Below, piece after piece: positions 1-10,287 of a DNA stretch of 37,746 bases (positions are counted from its first letter, which is position 1; the number at the start of each line of letters is the position of its first letter). Below the pieces are notes generated by a model. The model ran no database searches, was not told the DNA's origin, and saw nothing but the letters and a program-made list of their open reading frames with translations. Source of the stretch: Paracoccus luteus. Its GTDB lineage: Bacteria; Pseudomonadota; Alphaproteobacteria; Rhodobacterales; Rhodobacteraceae. The position numbers and the translations under genes were made by a program. Location of the stretch: positions 15,928-53,673 of the forward strand of contig NZ_SDEA01000017.1 in assembly GCF_004522155.1 (NCBI RefSeq). Reading direction: 5' to 3'.

Positions 1-1026
1 TCCCACCGTCGCGCCGGGCTGCGCCGCAGAGGCCACGTCGCTTACCCCTGCAAGCGCCGCACGGGCGCGATGCGCGGTCCCATGCGTTTGCCCGGCCGCG
101 GCGTCCGGCTGCGCTTCGCGGGGGGCGGTTGCCTCGATCCCCAGCGCGGCCAGCACATCCTCGGCGTTGCGGACCAGTGTGGCGCCGTCGCGGATCAGGG
201 CGTTGCAGCCCGCCGCGCGGGCGTCGATGGGGTGGCCGGGAACCGCCAGCACCTCGCGGCCCTGGTCCAGGGCGCAGCGGGCGGTGATGAGGCTGCCGGA
301 CCGGTGCGCGGCCTCGACCACGACCACGCCGCGCGACAGGCCCGACACGATGCGGTTGCGGGCGGGAAAGTGGCGCGCGACCGGCTGGGTGCCGGGGGGC
401 TGTTCGGTCGCAAGGCAGCCGCGATCGGCGATGGCGCGCGCCAGACCCGCGTTCTCGGCCGGATAGATCACGTCGATGCCGCCCGCCATCACGGCGACCG
501 TGCCGCGCGCCAGCGACGCGTCATGGGCGGCGGTGTCGATGCCGCGCGCCAGCCCGGCGACGACCGTCACGCCCGCATCGGCCAGCGCGCCCGCCATGCC
601 GCGCGCCATCCGCAGCCCCAGCGCCGACGCGCTGCGCGCCCCGATCACGGCGACCAGCGGCCGTGTCAGGCAGGACAGATCACCCCGCACCCACAGCACC
701 GGCGGCGCGTCGTCGATCATCGCCAGATCGGCCGGATAGCCCGGGTCATCCCAGCGCAGCAGCCGCGCGCCCGCCCGCCTGCCGGCGGCCAGTTCGGCGT
801 GGGCCACGCCCTCGGGGCAGGGGGAATAGTCGCGGATGCCCGCCGCCGCCGCCATCGCGGGCAGCGCGTCCAGCGCGGCGAACAGCGTGCCGTGTTCCGC
901 GACCAGCCGGTGAAACGTCGCCGGCCCGACCCGGCGAGAGCGGATGAGGCGAAGGACGGCCAGATCGTCTTCCCTCGTGGTGGGTGGGGGGTGGGGGGGA
1001 TCGAAAGAAAACAACCGCTCTTCCAT
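1..1026 (-). CDS. dprA: DNA-processing protein DprA (partial, 3' end off the left edge)
   Basis: DprA/Smf binds incoming single-stranded DNA in the cytoplasm and loads RecA during natural transformation. The gene reads leftward and runs off the window, so 342 codons are visible and the C-terminal winged-helix region is missing. After a proline-rich start, a helix-hairpin-helix-like region (residues 22-60) precedes the Rossmann-like core: VAVIGARSAS (125-134), GLARGIDTAAH (158-168), AGGIDVIYP (181-189), FPARNRIVSGLS (220-231), SGSLITARCA (243-252) and AVPGHP (261-266), all classical DprA motifs. The ATG at 1026 follows an AGGG-type ribosome site and keeps the frame through a run of C residues near codons 10-15 (I checked this run for a frameshift and found none). 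It lies 95 bp downstream of tldD on the same strand. Confidence 0.93.
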   Translation of the reverse strand, partial: MEERLFSFDPPHPPPTTREDDLAVLRLIRSRRVGPATFHRLVAEHGTLFAALDALPAMAAAAGIRDYSPCPEGVAHAELAAGRRAGARLLRWDDPGYPADLAMIDDAPPVLWVRGDLSCLTRPLVAVIGARSASALGLRMARGMAGALADAGVTVVAGLARGIDTAAHDASLARGTVAVMAGGIDVIYPAENAGLARAIADRGCLATEQPPGTQPVARHFPARNRIVSGLSRGVVVVEAAHRSGSLITARCALDQGREVLAVPGHPIDARAAGCNALIRDGATLVRNAEDVLAALGIEATAPREAQPDAAAGQTHGTAHRARAALAGVSDVASAAQPGATVG

Positions 1027-1083
1027 CGCCGCGCCCTGCCTCATCCGCAGGGCCTGTTTGCACCGCGAATGGTTAAGGAGAGG

Positions 1084-1099
1084 TTACCGGAATCGGTAA
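1084..1099. other. Inverted repeat between tldD and dprA
   Basis: TTACCG-4 nt-CGGTAA is a perfect 6-bp inverted repeat in the 95-bp gap between the tldD stop and the dprA start. It is AT-rich compared with its surroundings. It could be a weak transcript hairpin after tldD or an operator for dprA; the sequence alone does not decide. Confidence 0.35.
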
Positions 1100-1121
1100 A
1101 ATCGTCGCGGCCCGTGAAGAT

Positions 1122-2540
<1,419 letters not shown>

Positions 2541-2707
2541 GGTGGGGCAGCGCAGTAAGGCTTTTTTCCCCACAAGTCGATAGCAGGCTTGTCGCGCCGG
2601 GCCAGATGTGGTTCTGCATCAGGAACCGAAAGGGGGGGCGGGAGGACCGTCTGCGGCCGCTTGCGAGGCGCACCCCACGGGCGAGGACAGGAACGGGAAA
2701 GCGACGA

Positions 2708-3586
2708 ATGGCAAACTGGGCAAGGCGCGCTGCGGCAGGGCTGATCGGGACGATGGCTGCGGCCCCGGTCGCGGCACAAGAGGTTCTGGGCGATCTGCCC
2801 GTCATCGGCCGGCCCGTGAATGGCGGCATGAACTTCCAGCCCGCGGCCAGCCCGCTGGCGGTGGAACAGCAGTGGCTGGACCACTTCGTGCTGTGGATCA
2901 TCGCCGCGGTGACGGTGTTCGTCTGCCTGCTGCTGCTGTGGTGCATCGTGCGGTTCAACCGCCGCGCCAACCCCGTGCCCGCACGGTTCACGCACAACAC
3001 CTCGGTCGAGGTGCTGTGGACGGTCGTGCCGGTGCTGATCCTGCTGGCCATCGGCATCTTTTCGCTGCCCGCGCTGTTCCGGTCGCAGGAAATGCCGGAA
3101 AACCCCGACCTGGTCATCAAGGCCATCGGGCACCAGTGGTATTGGTCCTATGAATATCCCGACGACGGCATCGCCTTTGACGCGCTGATGCTGGCGAAGG
3201 AAGAGCTGGCCGATGCCGGCTATGAAGAGCAGGATTACCTGCTGGCCACCGACAACGCCGTGGTGGTGCCGGTGGGCGCGACGGTGCTGCTGCAGGTGAC
3301 GGCGACGGACGTGATCCATTCCTGGGCGCTGCCGGCGTTCGCGGTCAAGCAGGACGCCGTGCCGGGCCGGATCGCGCAGCTGTGGTTCCAGGCCACGCAG
3401 GAGGGCGTGTATTTCGGCCAGTGCAGCGAGCTGTGCGGCATCAACCACGCCTATATGCCGATCACCGTCAAGGCCGTCAGCCAGGAGAAATACGACGCCT
3501 GGCTGGCCGAGGCGCAGACCACGATGGCCGCCGACGCGGGCGACGTGCTGCCGCAGTCGCCGGTGCGGCTGGCGCTGGCGCGCTGA
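2708..3586 (+). CDS. ctaC: Cytochrome c oxidase (aa3) subunit II precursor
   Basis: Subunit II takes electrons from cytochrome c through its binuclear CuA centre on the periplasmic side of the inner membrane. The 292-residue precursor has a signal peptide ending near AAA (residue about 23), before a glutamine that would be the mature N-terminus as in P. denitrificans. Two membrane helices follow (about 60-82 and 102-123), then the aromatic stretch HQWYWSYEY (142-150). The CuA ligands are all present: H204, C239, E241, C243, H247 and M250. I chose the ATG at 2708 because it opens the signal peptide; the frame stays open upstream but reads as unrelated sequence. It is the first gene of the cta cluster and is followed after 5 bp by ctaB. 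Confidence 0.97.
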   Translation: MANWARRAAAGLIGTMAAAPVAAQEVLGDLPVIGRPVNGGMNFQPAASPLAVEQQWLDHFVLWIIAAVTVFVCLLLLWCIVRFNRRANPVPARFTHNTSVEVLWTVVPVLILLAIGIFSLPALFRSQEMPENPDLVIKAIGHQWYWSYEYPDDGIAFDALMLAKEELADAGYEEQDYLLATDNAVVVPVGATVLLQVTATDVIHSWALPAFAVKQDAVPGRIAQLWFQATQEGVYFGQCSELCGINHAYMPITVKAVSQEKYDAWLAEAQTTMAADAGDVLPQSPVRLALAR

Positions 3587-3591
3587 CCGGC

Positions 3592-4530
3592 GTGACGGAC
3601 ATCCGCTCATACGAATCCGGTGCGGCGGCGCAGTCCGCCGCCGCCGAGCCGCAGTTCGGCGACTATGTTGCGCTGCTCAAGCCGCGGGTCATGTCGCTGG
3701 TCGTGTTCACGGCCTTTGTCGGGCTGTTCGTGGCGCCGGTGCCGCTGGACCCCTTTGTCGGGTTCTGCGCGATCCTGTTCATCGCCCTGGGCGGTGGCGC
3801 GTCGGGCGCGCTGAACATGTGGTATGACGCCGACATCGACGCGGTGATGAACCGCACCCGCCGCCGCCCGATCCCCGCCGGCCGCATCCAGCCCGACGAG
3901 GCGCTGGCGATGGGGCTGTTCCTGTCGGGGCTGGCGGTCGTCATGCTGGGGCTGGCGGCGAACTGGTTCGCGGCGGGCTTCCTGGCCTTCACCATCTTTT
4001 TCTATGCCGTCGTCTACACGATCTGGCTGAAACGCTCGACGCCCCAGAACATCGTGATCGGCGGCGCGGCGGGCGCGTTCCCCCCGATGATCGGCTGGGC
4101 CTGCGCGACCGGCGGCATCGGCATCGAATCGCTGCTGATGTTCGCGCTGGTCTTCTTCTGGACGCCGCCGCATTTCTGGGCGCTGGCGCTGTTCATGAAG
4201 GAAGACTATCACAGCGCCGGCGTGCCGATGCTGACCGTGACGCACGGCCGGGCGGTGACGCGACGCCACATCTTTGCCTATACGCTGGTGCTGGCGCCGT
4301 TCGCGCTGTGGCTGGGGCTGACCTCGGTCGGCGGGCCGCTGTATCTGGCGGTGGCGGTGGTCCTGAACGCGCTGTTCATCATGGGCGGCTGGCGCATTCT
4401 GCGCCGGGACGAGGCGGCGGCGCAGGCCGACGGCTATCGCGTCGAAAAATCGTTCTTCCGGCTGTCGCTGATCTATCTGTTCGCGCATTTCGCGGCGCTT
4501 GCCGTGCAGCATGTTCTGGGGGGCTGGTGA
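3592..4530 (+). CDS. ctaB: Protoheme IX farnesyltransferase (heme O synthase)
   Basis: CtaB is an inner-membrane UbiA-type prenyltransferase that adds a farnesyl group to heme B, giving heme O, the precursor of the heme A used by the aa3 oxidase. The 312-residue protein has the prenyl-diphosphate/Mg motif [15 protein letters not shown] followed by RRRPIP, a second acidic loop ([14 protein letters not shown]) and about eight to nine hydrophobic helices. The start is a GTG five bases after the ctaC stop (MTDIRSYE...); the GTG fits the spacing and the usual N-terminal length. The frame is open further upstream inside ctaC, but that is a shadow. The stop overlaps the next start by one base (TGATG), which suggests coupled translation. 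Confidence 0.96.
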   Translation: MTDIRSYESGAAAQSAAAEPQFGDYVALLKPRVMSLVVFTAFVGLFVAPVPLDPFVGFCAILFIALGGGASGALNMWYDADIDAVMNRTRRRPIPAGRIQPDEALAMGLFLSGLAVVMLGLAANWFAAGFLAFTIFFYAVVYTIWLKRSTPQNIVIGGAAGAFPPMIGWACATGGIGIESLLMFALVFFWTPPHFWALALFMKEDYHSAGVPMLTVTHGRAVTRRHIFAYTLVLAPFALWLGLTSVGGPLYLAVAVVLNALFIMGGWRILRRDEAAAQADGYRVEKSFFRLSLIYLFAHFAALAVQHVLGGW

Positions 4531-4772
4531 TGGGCATTGCGCATGAACACGACCTGCACCGCCGCCGTGGCGGCCGCAACGTCGGGCTGGGGCTGGTGCT
4601 GGCGGCCTTTGTCGCGCTGGTCTTCGGCCTGTCGGTGGCCAAGATCCGCAACGGCGACCTGATGCAGGCGTTCGACCACCAGCCGCGCGCCTCGGTCCTG
4701 CCGCGCGACCCCGCGGCGCCCGTGGCGCAGCCCGCCGCGCCCCAGGCCCCGGCCGGGAGGGCATCGCCATGA
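4530..4772 (+). CDS. CoxF-like small membrane protein of the cta cluster
   Basis: An 80-residue protein with a basic N-terminus ([13 protein letters not shown]), one strong membrane helix (about residues 19-37) and a proline/alanine-rich tail. Single-span proteins of this kind sit between ctaB and ctaG in many Rhodobacterales and are annotated as CoxF or as cytochrome oxidase assembly factors; their molecular role is not settled. Here it overlaps ctaB by one base at its 5' end and ctaG by four bases (ATGA) at its 3' end, so it is translated with the oxidase assembly genes. Assignment rests on position and topology more than on motifs. Confidence 0.82.
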   Translation: MGIAHEHDLHRRRGGRNVGLGLVLAAFVALVFGLSVAKIRNGDLMQAFDHQPRASVLPRDPAAPVAQPAAPQAPAGRASP

Positions 4773-5359
4773 CCGCCGCGCCCGACCGCAACATGCGGCT
4801 GGTCCGCCGGCTGATCGCCCTTGTCGTCTTCATGGGCGCGGCGGCGTGGGCGGCGGTGCCGTTCTATTCCTGGTTCTGCCAGGTCACCGGGTTCGCCGGG
4901 ACGCCGCAGGTCGCCACCGAAAGCCCGGCCGACGGCGACGTGCTGGACGAAACCGTCCGCGTCCGCTTCGACGCCAACGTCATGCCGAACCTGGGCTGGA
5001 CCTTCCGCCCGATGCAGCGCGACATGACGCTGCGCATCGGCGAGACCGGCCTTGCGTTCTACGAGGCGGTCAACAACACCGACGAGACGATCACCGGGAC
5101 CGCCAGCTATAACGTGTCGCCCGACGCCGCCGGGTATTACTTCGACAAGATCGAATGCTTCTGCTTTACCGAGCAGACGCTGAAGCCCGGCGAACGGATC
5201 GAGATGCCGCTGACCTTCTTCGTCGATCCCGACATCGTGGACAGCCGCGACGCCGGCCGCATCCGCGACATCACGCTGAGCTATACATTCTTCCGGTCCG
5301 AGCCGACGAAATCGGCCGAGGCCACGATCGACGGGGCCGCGCGCCCCGCCGTCAACTGA
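4769..5359 (+). CDS. ctaG: Cytochrome c oxidase assembly protein CtaG (Cox11 family)
   Basis: CtaG/Cox11 is a membrane-anchored periplasmic copper chaperone that delivers copper to the CuB site of subunit I. The 196-residue protein has an N-terminal anchor (residues 12-32), the family's PFYSWFC segment with C37, and the copper-binding C-F-C-F motif (C130 and C132 in [11 protein letters not shown]). Length and order of motifs are normal for the family. It overlaps the preceding small gene by ATGA and lies 28 bp before ctaE. Confidence 0.96.
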   Translation: MTAAPDRNMRLVRRLIALVVFMGAAAWAAVPFYSWFCQVTGFAGTPQVATESPADGDVLDETVRVRFDANVMPNLGWTFRPMQRDMTLRIGETGLAFYEAVNNTDETITGTASYNVSPDAAGYYFDKIECFCFTEQTLKPGERIEMPLTFFVDPDIVDSRDAGRIRDITLSYTFFRSEPTKSAEATIDGAARPAVN

Positions 5360-5387
5360 CACGACGACCCCGGGGAGACGCGCCGAC

Positions 5388-6188
5388 ATGGCCCACGCCA
5401 AGAATCACGACTATCACATCTTGCCGCCCTCGCTGTGGCCGTTCATCTGCGCGGTCAGCACCTTTGCGATGCTGACCGGCGGCGTCATGTGGATGAAGAC
5501 CGGCACCCCCTGGCTGTTCCTGATCGGCCTGGCGGGCGTGCTGTATGTCATGTGGGGCTGGTGGTCCGACGTCGTCCACGAGGGGCAGACCGGCGATCAC
5601 ACCCCGGTTGTCCAGATCGGCCTGCGCTATGGCGTGATCCTGTTCATCATGTCCGAGGTGATGTTCTTTGCCGCGTGGTTCTGGGCCTTCTTCAAGAACG
5701 CCCTCTATCCGATGGGCGAGATGTCCCCGATCAAGGACGGCGTCTGGCCGCCCGAGGGGATCGAGACGTTCGACCCCTGGCACCTGCCGCTGATCAACAC
5801 GCTGGTCCTGCTGCTGTCGGGCGTCGCCGTGACCTGGGCGCACCACGCGCTGGTCCACGACAACGACCGCAAGACGGTGATCCGCGGGCTGATCGTCGCC
5901 GTGATCCTGGGGGTCTGTTTCACCATCCTGCAGGCCTATGAATACAGCCACGCCGCGTTCGGCCTGTCCGACACGGTCTATGGCGGCGTGTTCTTCATGG
6001 CGACCGGGTTCCACGGGTTCCACGTCATCATCGGGACGATCTTCCTGCTGGTCTGTCTGGTCCGGTTCTCGCGCGGGCAGATGACCCAGACGCAGCATGT
6101 CGGGTTCGAGGCGGCGGCGTGGTACTGGCACTTTGTCGACGTGGTGTGGCTGTTCCTGTTCGCCGCGATCTATATCTGGGGCCGCTGA
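5388..6188 (+). CDS. ctaE: Cytochrome c oxidase (aa3) subunit III
   Basis: Subunit III is the seven-helix membrane subunit that stabilises the oxidase core and its proton uptake. The 266-residue protein shows the family order: [12 protein letters not shown] at the N-terminus, seven hydrophobic segments, the [14 protein letters not shown] helix with its conserved glutamate, and the C-terminal [25 protein letters not shown] ribosome site lies seven to eight bases before the ATG. A GC-rich hairpin follows the gene at 6206. Subunit I (ctaD) is not in this window, as is common in Paracoccus. Confidence 0.97.
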   Translation: MAHAKNHDYHILPPSLWPFICAVSTFAMLTGGVMWMKTGTPWLFLIGLAGVLYVMWGWWSDVVHEGQTGDHTPVVQIGLRYGVILFIMSEVMFFAAWFWAFFKNALYPMGEMSPIKDGVWPPEGIETFDPWHLPLINTLVLLLSGVAVTWAHHALVHDNDRKTVIRGLIVAVILGVCFTILQAYEYSHAAFGLSDTVYGGVFFMATGFHGFHVIIGTIFLLVCLVRFSRGQMTQTQHVGFEAAAWYWHFVDVVWLFLFAAIYIWGR

Positions 6189-6205
6189 CCGGTCCCGTTC
6201 CGGTG

Positions 6206-6236
6206 CGGCGCGCGGGGGCGACCTCGCGCGCCGTTT
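6206..6236 (+). terminator. Hairpin with short T run after ctaE
   Basis: CGGCGCGCG, a 10-base loop, then CGCGCGCCG form a perfect 9-bp stem followed by TTT. It lies between ctaE and surf1, so it may end or attenuate the cta transcript before surf1. The T run is short, so read-through is likely. Confidence 0.6.
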
Positions 6237-6278
6237 CCATTGCGGGCTGCCCGCCCTCCGAAAGCCGCAAGGGGTGAC

Positions 6279-6950
6279 ATGCGCCGCTATCTTGGACCCG
6301 TGCTGTTCGGCCTGATCGGCTGCGCGATTCTGGTCGCCCTGGGCGTCTGGCAGTTGCAGCGCGCAGAATGGAAAGCGGGACTGCTGGCCCAGATCCAGCG
6401 CGGCATCGACGCCGCACCCGGCCCGCTGCCCGCGGCCGTCGATGCGTCGATGAAATACCGCCCCGTGACGGTCGCGGGCACCACCACCGGGGACGAGTTG
6501 CTGGTGCTGGGCGGCACGCGCGAATCCGGCGCGGGATACCGCATCGTGTCCGGCTTCGTGACCGACGACGGGCGCCGGATCATGCTGGACCGCGGCTTTG
6601 TCCCCGAGGATGCGCGCCACGCCCCCCGCCCCCCGGTATCGCTGCAGGTGGACGGCAATTTGCACTGGCCGAACGAGGCCACCAGCGCCACGCCCGCCCC
6701 GAACCTGTCCGAGAACATCTGGTTTGCGCGCGACGTGCCCGGCATGGCCGCTGCGCTGAATACCGAACCCGTGCTGGTCGTGGCCGCCCGGGTCGCGGGC
6801 GACGGGCAGGGCGTCACGCCGATCCCCGTCGGCATCGAGGGCATCCCGAACAGCCACATGGGCTATGCGATCCAGTGGTTCGGGCTGGCCCTTGTCTGGG
6901 CAGGGATGACAGGCGCGCTGATCTGGCGTATCAGGCAACGCCGGTTCTAG
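6279..6950 (+). CDS. Surf1 family heme A chaperone
   Basis: Surf1 proteins help insert heme A into subunit I; P. denitrificans has a Surf1c dedicated to the aa3 oxidase and encoded beside the cta genes. The 223-residue protein has two membrane helices, one at the N-terminus (LGPVLFGLIGCAILVALGVW) and one near the C-terminus (about 199-214), flanking a soluble domain with the family's GVWQLQRAEWK opening and HMGYAIQWFGLA closing segments. The ATG at 6279 follows GGGGTGAC at good spacing and opens the first helix; an in-frame TTG at 6240 has no support. The stop is 24 bp before thrC. Confidence 0.93.
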   Translation: MRRYLGPVLFGLIGCAILVALGVWQLQRAEWKAGLLAQIQRGIDAAPGPLPAAVDASMKYRPVTVAGTTTGDELLVLGGTRESGAGYRIVSGFVTDDGRRIMLDRGFVPEDARHAPRPPVSLQVDGNLHWPNEATSATPAPNLSENIWFARDVPGMAAALNTEPVLVVAARVAGDGQGVTPIPVGIEGIPNSHMGYAIQWFGLALVWAGMTGALIWRIRQRRF

Positions 6951-6974
6951 ATGGGACCGGCCGAGGATCATCCG

Positions 6975-8363
6975 ATGCAATATATCTCGACCCGCGGGGC
7001 CGCCCCCGTCCTGCCTTTTGCCGAAACGATGCTGACGGGCCTTGCGCGGGACGGCGGGCTGTATGTGCCCGAGACCGTGCCGGTGCTGACGCCCGCCGAG
7101 ATCGCCGCGCTGGAGGGCGCGAGCTATGAGGAGGCCGCGTTCCGCGTGATGCAGCCTTTTGTCGCGGAAAGCTTTTCCGAGACCGAACTGCGCGAGGCGA
7201 TCCGCCGCGCCTATCAGGGTTTCGGCCACCCCGCCCGCGCGCCTCTGGTGCAGCTGGCGCCGGGGCATCACCTGCTGGAGCTGTTCCACGGCCCGACGCT
7301 GGCGTTCAAGGATTTCGCCATGCAGCTGATCGGGCAGCTGTTCCAGATCGCGCTGGCGCGCGAGGGCCGGCGCATCACCATCGTGGGCGCGACCAGCGGC
7401 GACACCGGGTCGGCCGCGATCGAGGCGTTCCGCGGCCTGCCCAATGTGGACGTGTTCATCCTGTATCCGCACGGCCGCGTCAGCGAGGTGCAGCGCCGCC
7501 AGATGACGACGCCGGACGAGGCCAACGTCCACGCGCTGGCGATCTCGGGCACCTTCGACGACGCGCAGGCGCGGCTGAAGGATCTGTTCAACGACCACGA
7601 TTTCCGCGACGGCGTGGGGCTGGCGGGCGTGAACTCGATCAACTGGGCGCGGGTGCTGGCGCAGGTGGTCTATTACTTCACCGCCGCCGTCAGCCTGGGC
7701 GCGCCGCATCGCGCGGTCAGCTTTACCGTGCCGACCGGCAACTTCGGCGACATCTTCGCGGGGTCCATCGCGCGCCGGATGGGCCTGCCGATCGATCGGC
7801 TGGTGGTCGCCACGAACCAGAACGACATCCTGGACCGCGCCCTGCGGACCGGCGAATACAGCGTCGGGCGGGTCGAGCCGTCGATGTCGCCCAGCATGGA
7901 CATCCAGGTCAGTTCCAACTTTGAACGGGCGCTGTTCGCGGCCTATGGCGGCGACGGCCGCGCCGTGGCGCAGCTGATGGAGGAGCTGAAGTCCGGCGCC
8001 TTCACCATCAGCCAGGGCGCGCTGGATCAGTTGCGCGACGAGTTCGCCTCGGGCCGCGTGTCCGAGGCCGAGACGCTGGCGACCATCGCCCGCGTCCGCG
8101 CCCAGACCGGCCAGGTCGTCTGCCCCCACACCGCCGTGGGGATCGAGGTCGCCGACCGCAACCGCGTCCCCGGCACGCCGATGATCACGCTGGCGACCGC
8201 CCACCCGGCCAAGTTCCCCGATGCCGTCGAACAGGCCATCGGCATCCGCCCGGCGCTGCCGCCGCACATGGCCCGGCTGGGCGAGCTGCCCGAGCGGGTG
8301 ACGCGGGTTGAAAACGACAGCGCCGCGCTTAAGTCCTTGATCCTTGAACGGAGAACGGCTTGA
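6975..8363 (+). CDS. thrC: Threonine synthase
   Basis: ThrC is a cytoplasmic PLP enzyme that converts O-phosphohomoserine to threonine. The 462-residue protein has the threonine-synthase type 2 opening (MQYISTRG) and the PLP lysine K112 in GPTLAFKDFAMQ; the phosphate-binding and cofactor segments GATSGDTGSAA and PTGNFGDIFAG follow. I chose the ATG at 6975, which has GAGGA about seven bases upstream and matches the normal N-terminus; an in-frame ATG 24 bases earlier directly abuts the surf1 stop and has no site. It sits on the strand of the cta genes and overlaps the peptidase gene by four bases. Confidence 0.96.
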   Translation: MQYISTRGAAPVLPFAETMLTGLARDGGLYVPETVPVLTPAEIAALEGASYEEAAFRVMQPFVAESFSETELREAIRRAYQGFGHPARAPLVQLAPGHHLLELFHGPTLAFKDFAMQLIGQLFQIALAREGRRITIVGATSGDTGSAAIEAFRGLPNVDVFILYPHGRVSEVQRRQMTTPDEANVHALAISGTFDDAQARLKDLFNDHDFRDGVGLAGVNSINWARVLAQVVYYFTAAVSLGAPHRAVSFTVPTGNFGDIFAGSIARRMGLPIDRLVVATNQNDILDRALRTGEYSVGRVEPSMSPSMDIQVSSNFERALFAAYGGDGRAVAQLMEELKSGAFTISQGALDQLRDEFASGRVSEAETLATIARVRAQTGQVVCPHTAVGIEVADRNRVPGTPMITLATAHPAKFPDAVEQAIGIRPALPPHMARLGELPERVTRVENDSAALKSLILERRTA

Positions 8364-9625
8364 CGGACGTCCAGATCACCACCCTTGCGAACGGCCTGCG
8401 GGTCGCCACCCGCCTGATGCCGGGCCTGCATTCCGCGTCGGTAGGCGTCTGGGTCAACGCTGGCGGCCGCGACGAGCGGCTTGAGCAGAACGGCATCGCG
8501 CATTTCCTGGAACACATGGCGTTCAAGGGCACCGCCCGGCGCAGCGCCCTGCAGATCGCCGAGGCGATTGAGGACGTGGGCGGATACATCAACGCCTATA
8601 CCTCGCGCGACGTGACCGCCTATTACGCGCGGGTTCTGGCGGGCGACGTGGCGCTGGCGATGGACGTGATCGGCGACATCGTGCTGAACCCGGTGTTCGA
8701 CGGGCGCGAGATCGAGGTCGAGCGCGGGGTCATCCTGCAGGAAATCGGGCAGGCGATGGACACGCCCGACGACGTGATCTTCGACTGGCTGCAAGAGGCC
8801 GCCTATCCCGACCAGGCGATGGGCCGCACGATCCTTGGCCCGGCGGAACGGGTGTCGGGGTTTTCGCGCGACGATCTGTCGGGGTTCGTGGCCGAGCATT
8901 ACGGCCCCGGCCAGATGATCGTCGCCGCCGCAGGCGCCGTCGATCACGACGCCATCGTCCGCCAGGCCGAAGCGATGTTCGGCCATCTGTCGCCGGTCAT
9001 CGGCGCCACCCGCGAGCCCGCCCGCTGGCTGGGCACCGAGCAGCGTCGCGTCAAGCGCCTTGAACAGGCGCATTTCGCGCTGGCGTTCGAGGGGCCGGGC
9101 TATCTTGCGCCGGATTTCTATGCCGCCCAGATCTGGACGGCGGCGCTGGGGGGCGGCATGTCGTCCCGGCTGTTCCAGAAGATCCGCGAGGAACGGGGGT
9201 TGTGCTATTCGATCTTTGCGCAGTCCGGGTTCCATGACGACACCGGGATGGTGACGATCTATGCCGGCACCGCGGGCGACCAGTTGGCGGACCTTGCGCA
9301 TCTGACCATCGACGAGATCCGGCGGTCGGCGGACGATCTGACCGGGGCCGAGGTGGCGCGCGCCAAGGCGCAGCTGAAGGCCGGGCTGCTGATGGGGCTG
9401 GAAAGCCCGTCCAGCCAGGCCGAACGCATCGCCCGCACGCTGGCGATCTGGGGCCGCGTGCCAGACGCGGCCGAGGTGGCCGCCCGCATCGACGCCGTGA
9501 CCGCGGCCGAGGTGCGCGACCACGCCGCGGCCCTGATCGCCGCCGCACGGCCCGCGCTGGCGCTGTATGGGCCGGTGAAAAAGGCCCCGGCGCGCGACGC
9601 CCTTGCCCAGCGGCTTGCCGCCTGA
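8360..9625 (+). CDS. M16 family zinc peptidase (processing-peptidase-like)
   Basis: An inverted-zinc-motif peptidase related to the beta subunit of mitochondrial processing peptidase. In the 421-residue protein H48 and H52 of HFLEH bind zinc, E51 is the catalytic base, and E128 in ERGVILQE, 76 residues after H52, is the third ligand. The later GGGMSSRLFQKIRE segment is the substrate-binding domain signature. The start is a TTG whose last two bases overlap the thrC stop (TTGA); no ATG exists near the conserved N-terminus. The arrangement thrC, M16 peptidase, GNAT recurs in Rhodobacterales. The natural substrate is unknown. Confidence 0.93.
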   Translation: MTDVQITTLANGLRVATRLMPGLHSASVGVWVNAGGRDERLEQNGIAHFLEHMAFKGTARRSALQIAEAIEDVGGYINAYTSRDVTAYYARVLAGDVALAMDVIGDIVLNPVFDGREIEVERGVILQEIGQAMDTPDDVIFDWLQEAAYPDQAMGRTILGPAERVSGFSRDDLSGFVAEHYGPGQMIVAAAGAVDHDAIVRQAEAMFGHLSPVIGATREPARWLGTEQRRVKRLEQAHFALAFEGPGYLAPDFYAAQIWTAALGGGMSSRLFQKIREERGLCYSIFAQSGFHDDTGMVTIYAGTAGDQLADLAHLTIDEIRRSADDLTGAEVARAKAQLKAGLLMGLESPSSQAERIARTLAIWGRVPDAAEVAARIDAVTAAEVRDHAAALIAAARPALALYGPVKKAPARDALAQRLAA

Positions 9626-10206
9626 TGTTCGCCCGCCGCCGTTCGCCCCGGTTGGAAACCGAGCGGATGGTGCTGCGCCTGCCCACCCACGGCGATTTCG
9701 CCGACTGGACGAGCTTGCGCGCCGAAAGCCGCGCCTTTCTGACGCCGTGGGAGCCCGTCTGGCACGCCGACCATCTGTCGCGGCGCGCCTTCACCAACCG
9801 CGTTTATTGGGCCGGGCGCGCCAGCCGGGGCGGCACCGCGCTGCCCCTGTTCCTGATCCGGCGCGACGGCACCTTTCTGGGCGCCGTCACGCTGGACAAC
9901 ATCCGCCGCGGCCCCGCGCAGATGGGCACGCTGGGATACTGGATCGGCGCCCCCTTTGCCCGCCAGGGCTTCATGCGCGAGGCGATCGGCGCGGTCGTGG
10001 CCCATGCCTTCGGCCCGATGGACCTGTCCCGGATCGAGGCCGCCTGCCTGCCCGAGAACGCCGCCAGCCGCGGGGTGCTGGAAAAGGCGGGGTTCAAGTA
10101 TGAGGGCGTCGCGCAAAGCTTTCTGCAGATCAACGGGCGCTGGCGCAACCATGTGCAATATGCCAGCCTGCGCAGCGACCGGCGCGGGCGGACCGATGCG
10201 CGCTGA
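9625..10206 (+). CDS. GNAT family N-acetyltransferase (RimJ-like)
   Basis: A 193-residue acetyltransferase of the type that acetylates protein N-termini (RimJ/RimL). It begins with the family LETERMVLRLPTHGDF segment, carries GYWIGAPFARQGFMREAI, the acetyl-CoA pyrophosphate-binding region, around residues 112-128, and ENAASRGVLEKAGF near the end. It starts on the last base of the peptidase stop (TGATG), so it is probably coupled to it. Substrate cannot be read from the sequence; RimJ activity on ribosomal protein S5 is only an analogy. Confidence 0.9.
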   Translation: MFARRRSPRLETERMVLRLPTHGDFADWTSLRAESRAFLTPWEPVWHADHLSRRAFTNRVYWAGRASRGGTALPLFLIRRDGTFLGAVTLDNIRRGPAQMGTLGYWIGAPFARQGFMREAIGAVVAHAFGPMDLSRIEAACLPENAASRGVLEKAGFKYEGVAQSFLQINGRWRNHVQYASLRSDRRGRTDAR

Positions 10207-10207
10207 C

Positions 10208-10250
10208 GCGCGCAGGGGGGCTGCGCGCCCCCATCGTCGCAAGCGACGAT
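10208..10250 (+). terminator. Double hairpin after the GNAT gene
   Basis: Two perfect stems lie in tandem: GCGCGCAG-5 G-CTGCGCGC (10208-10228) and ATCGTCGC-AA-GCGACGAT (10233-10250). They directly follow the GNAT stop and probably end the long cta-thrC transcript. No T run follows; instead a copy of a dispersed element begins. Confidence 0.55.
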
Positions 10251-10287
10251 TCCCCGCGGGATATTTTCGCAAGGAAGAAGGGGCGAG
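10250..10287 (+). repeat. Dispersed intergenic element, copy A
   Basis: TTCCCCGCGGGATATTTTCG then CAAGGAAGAAGGGGCGAG. It matches copy B at 36403 over most of its length (TTCCCC, ATTT, AAG(G)AAGAAGGGGCG) and the core of copy C at 15082. Its AAGGAAGAAGGGG end serves as the ribosome site of the gene at 10288. Confidence 0.6.

Noticed and set aside
961..1026. Apparent frameshift in the start of dprA at a C run
   Set aside because: Reading base by base, the ATG at 1026 stays in frame with the conserved VLRLIRSRRVGPATFHRL region.
5352..8267. Very long open frame on the minus strand opposite ctaE, surf1 and thrC
   Set aside because: High GC gives long stop-free antisense frames. It has no domain, and the plus-strand genes are certain.
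10207..10287. tRNA or small RNA in the gap before the FAD dehydrogenase gene
   Set aside because: Hairpins do not form a cloverleaf and no CCA or anticodon arm is visible.
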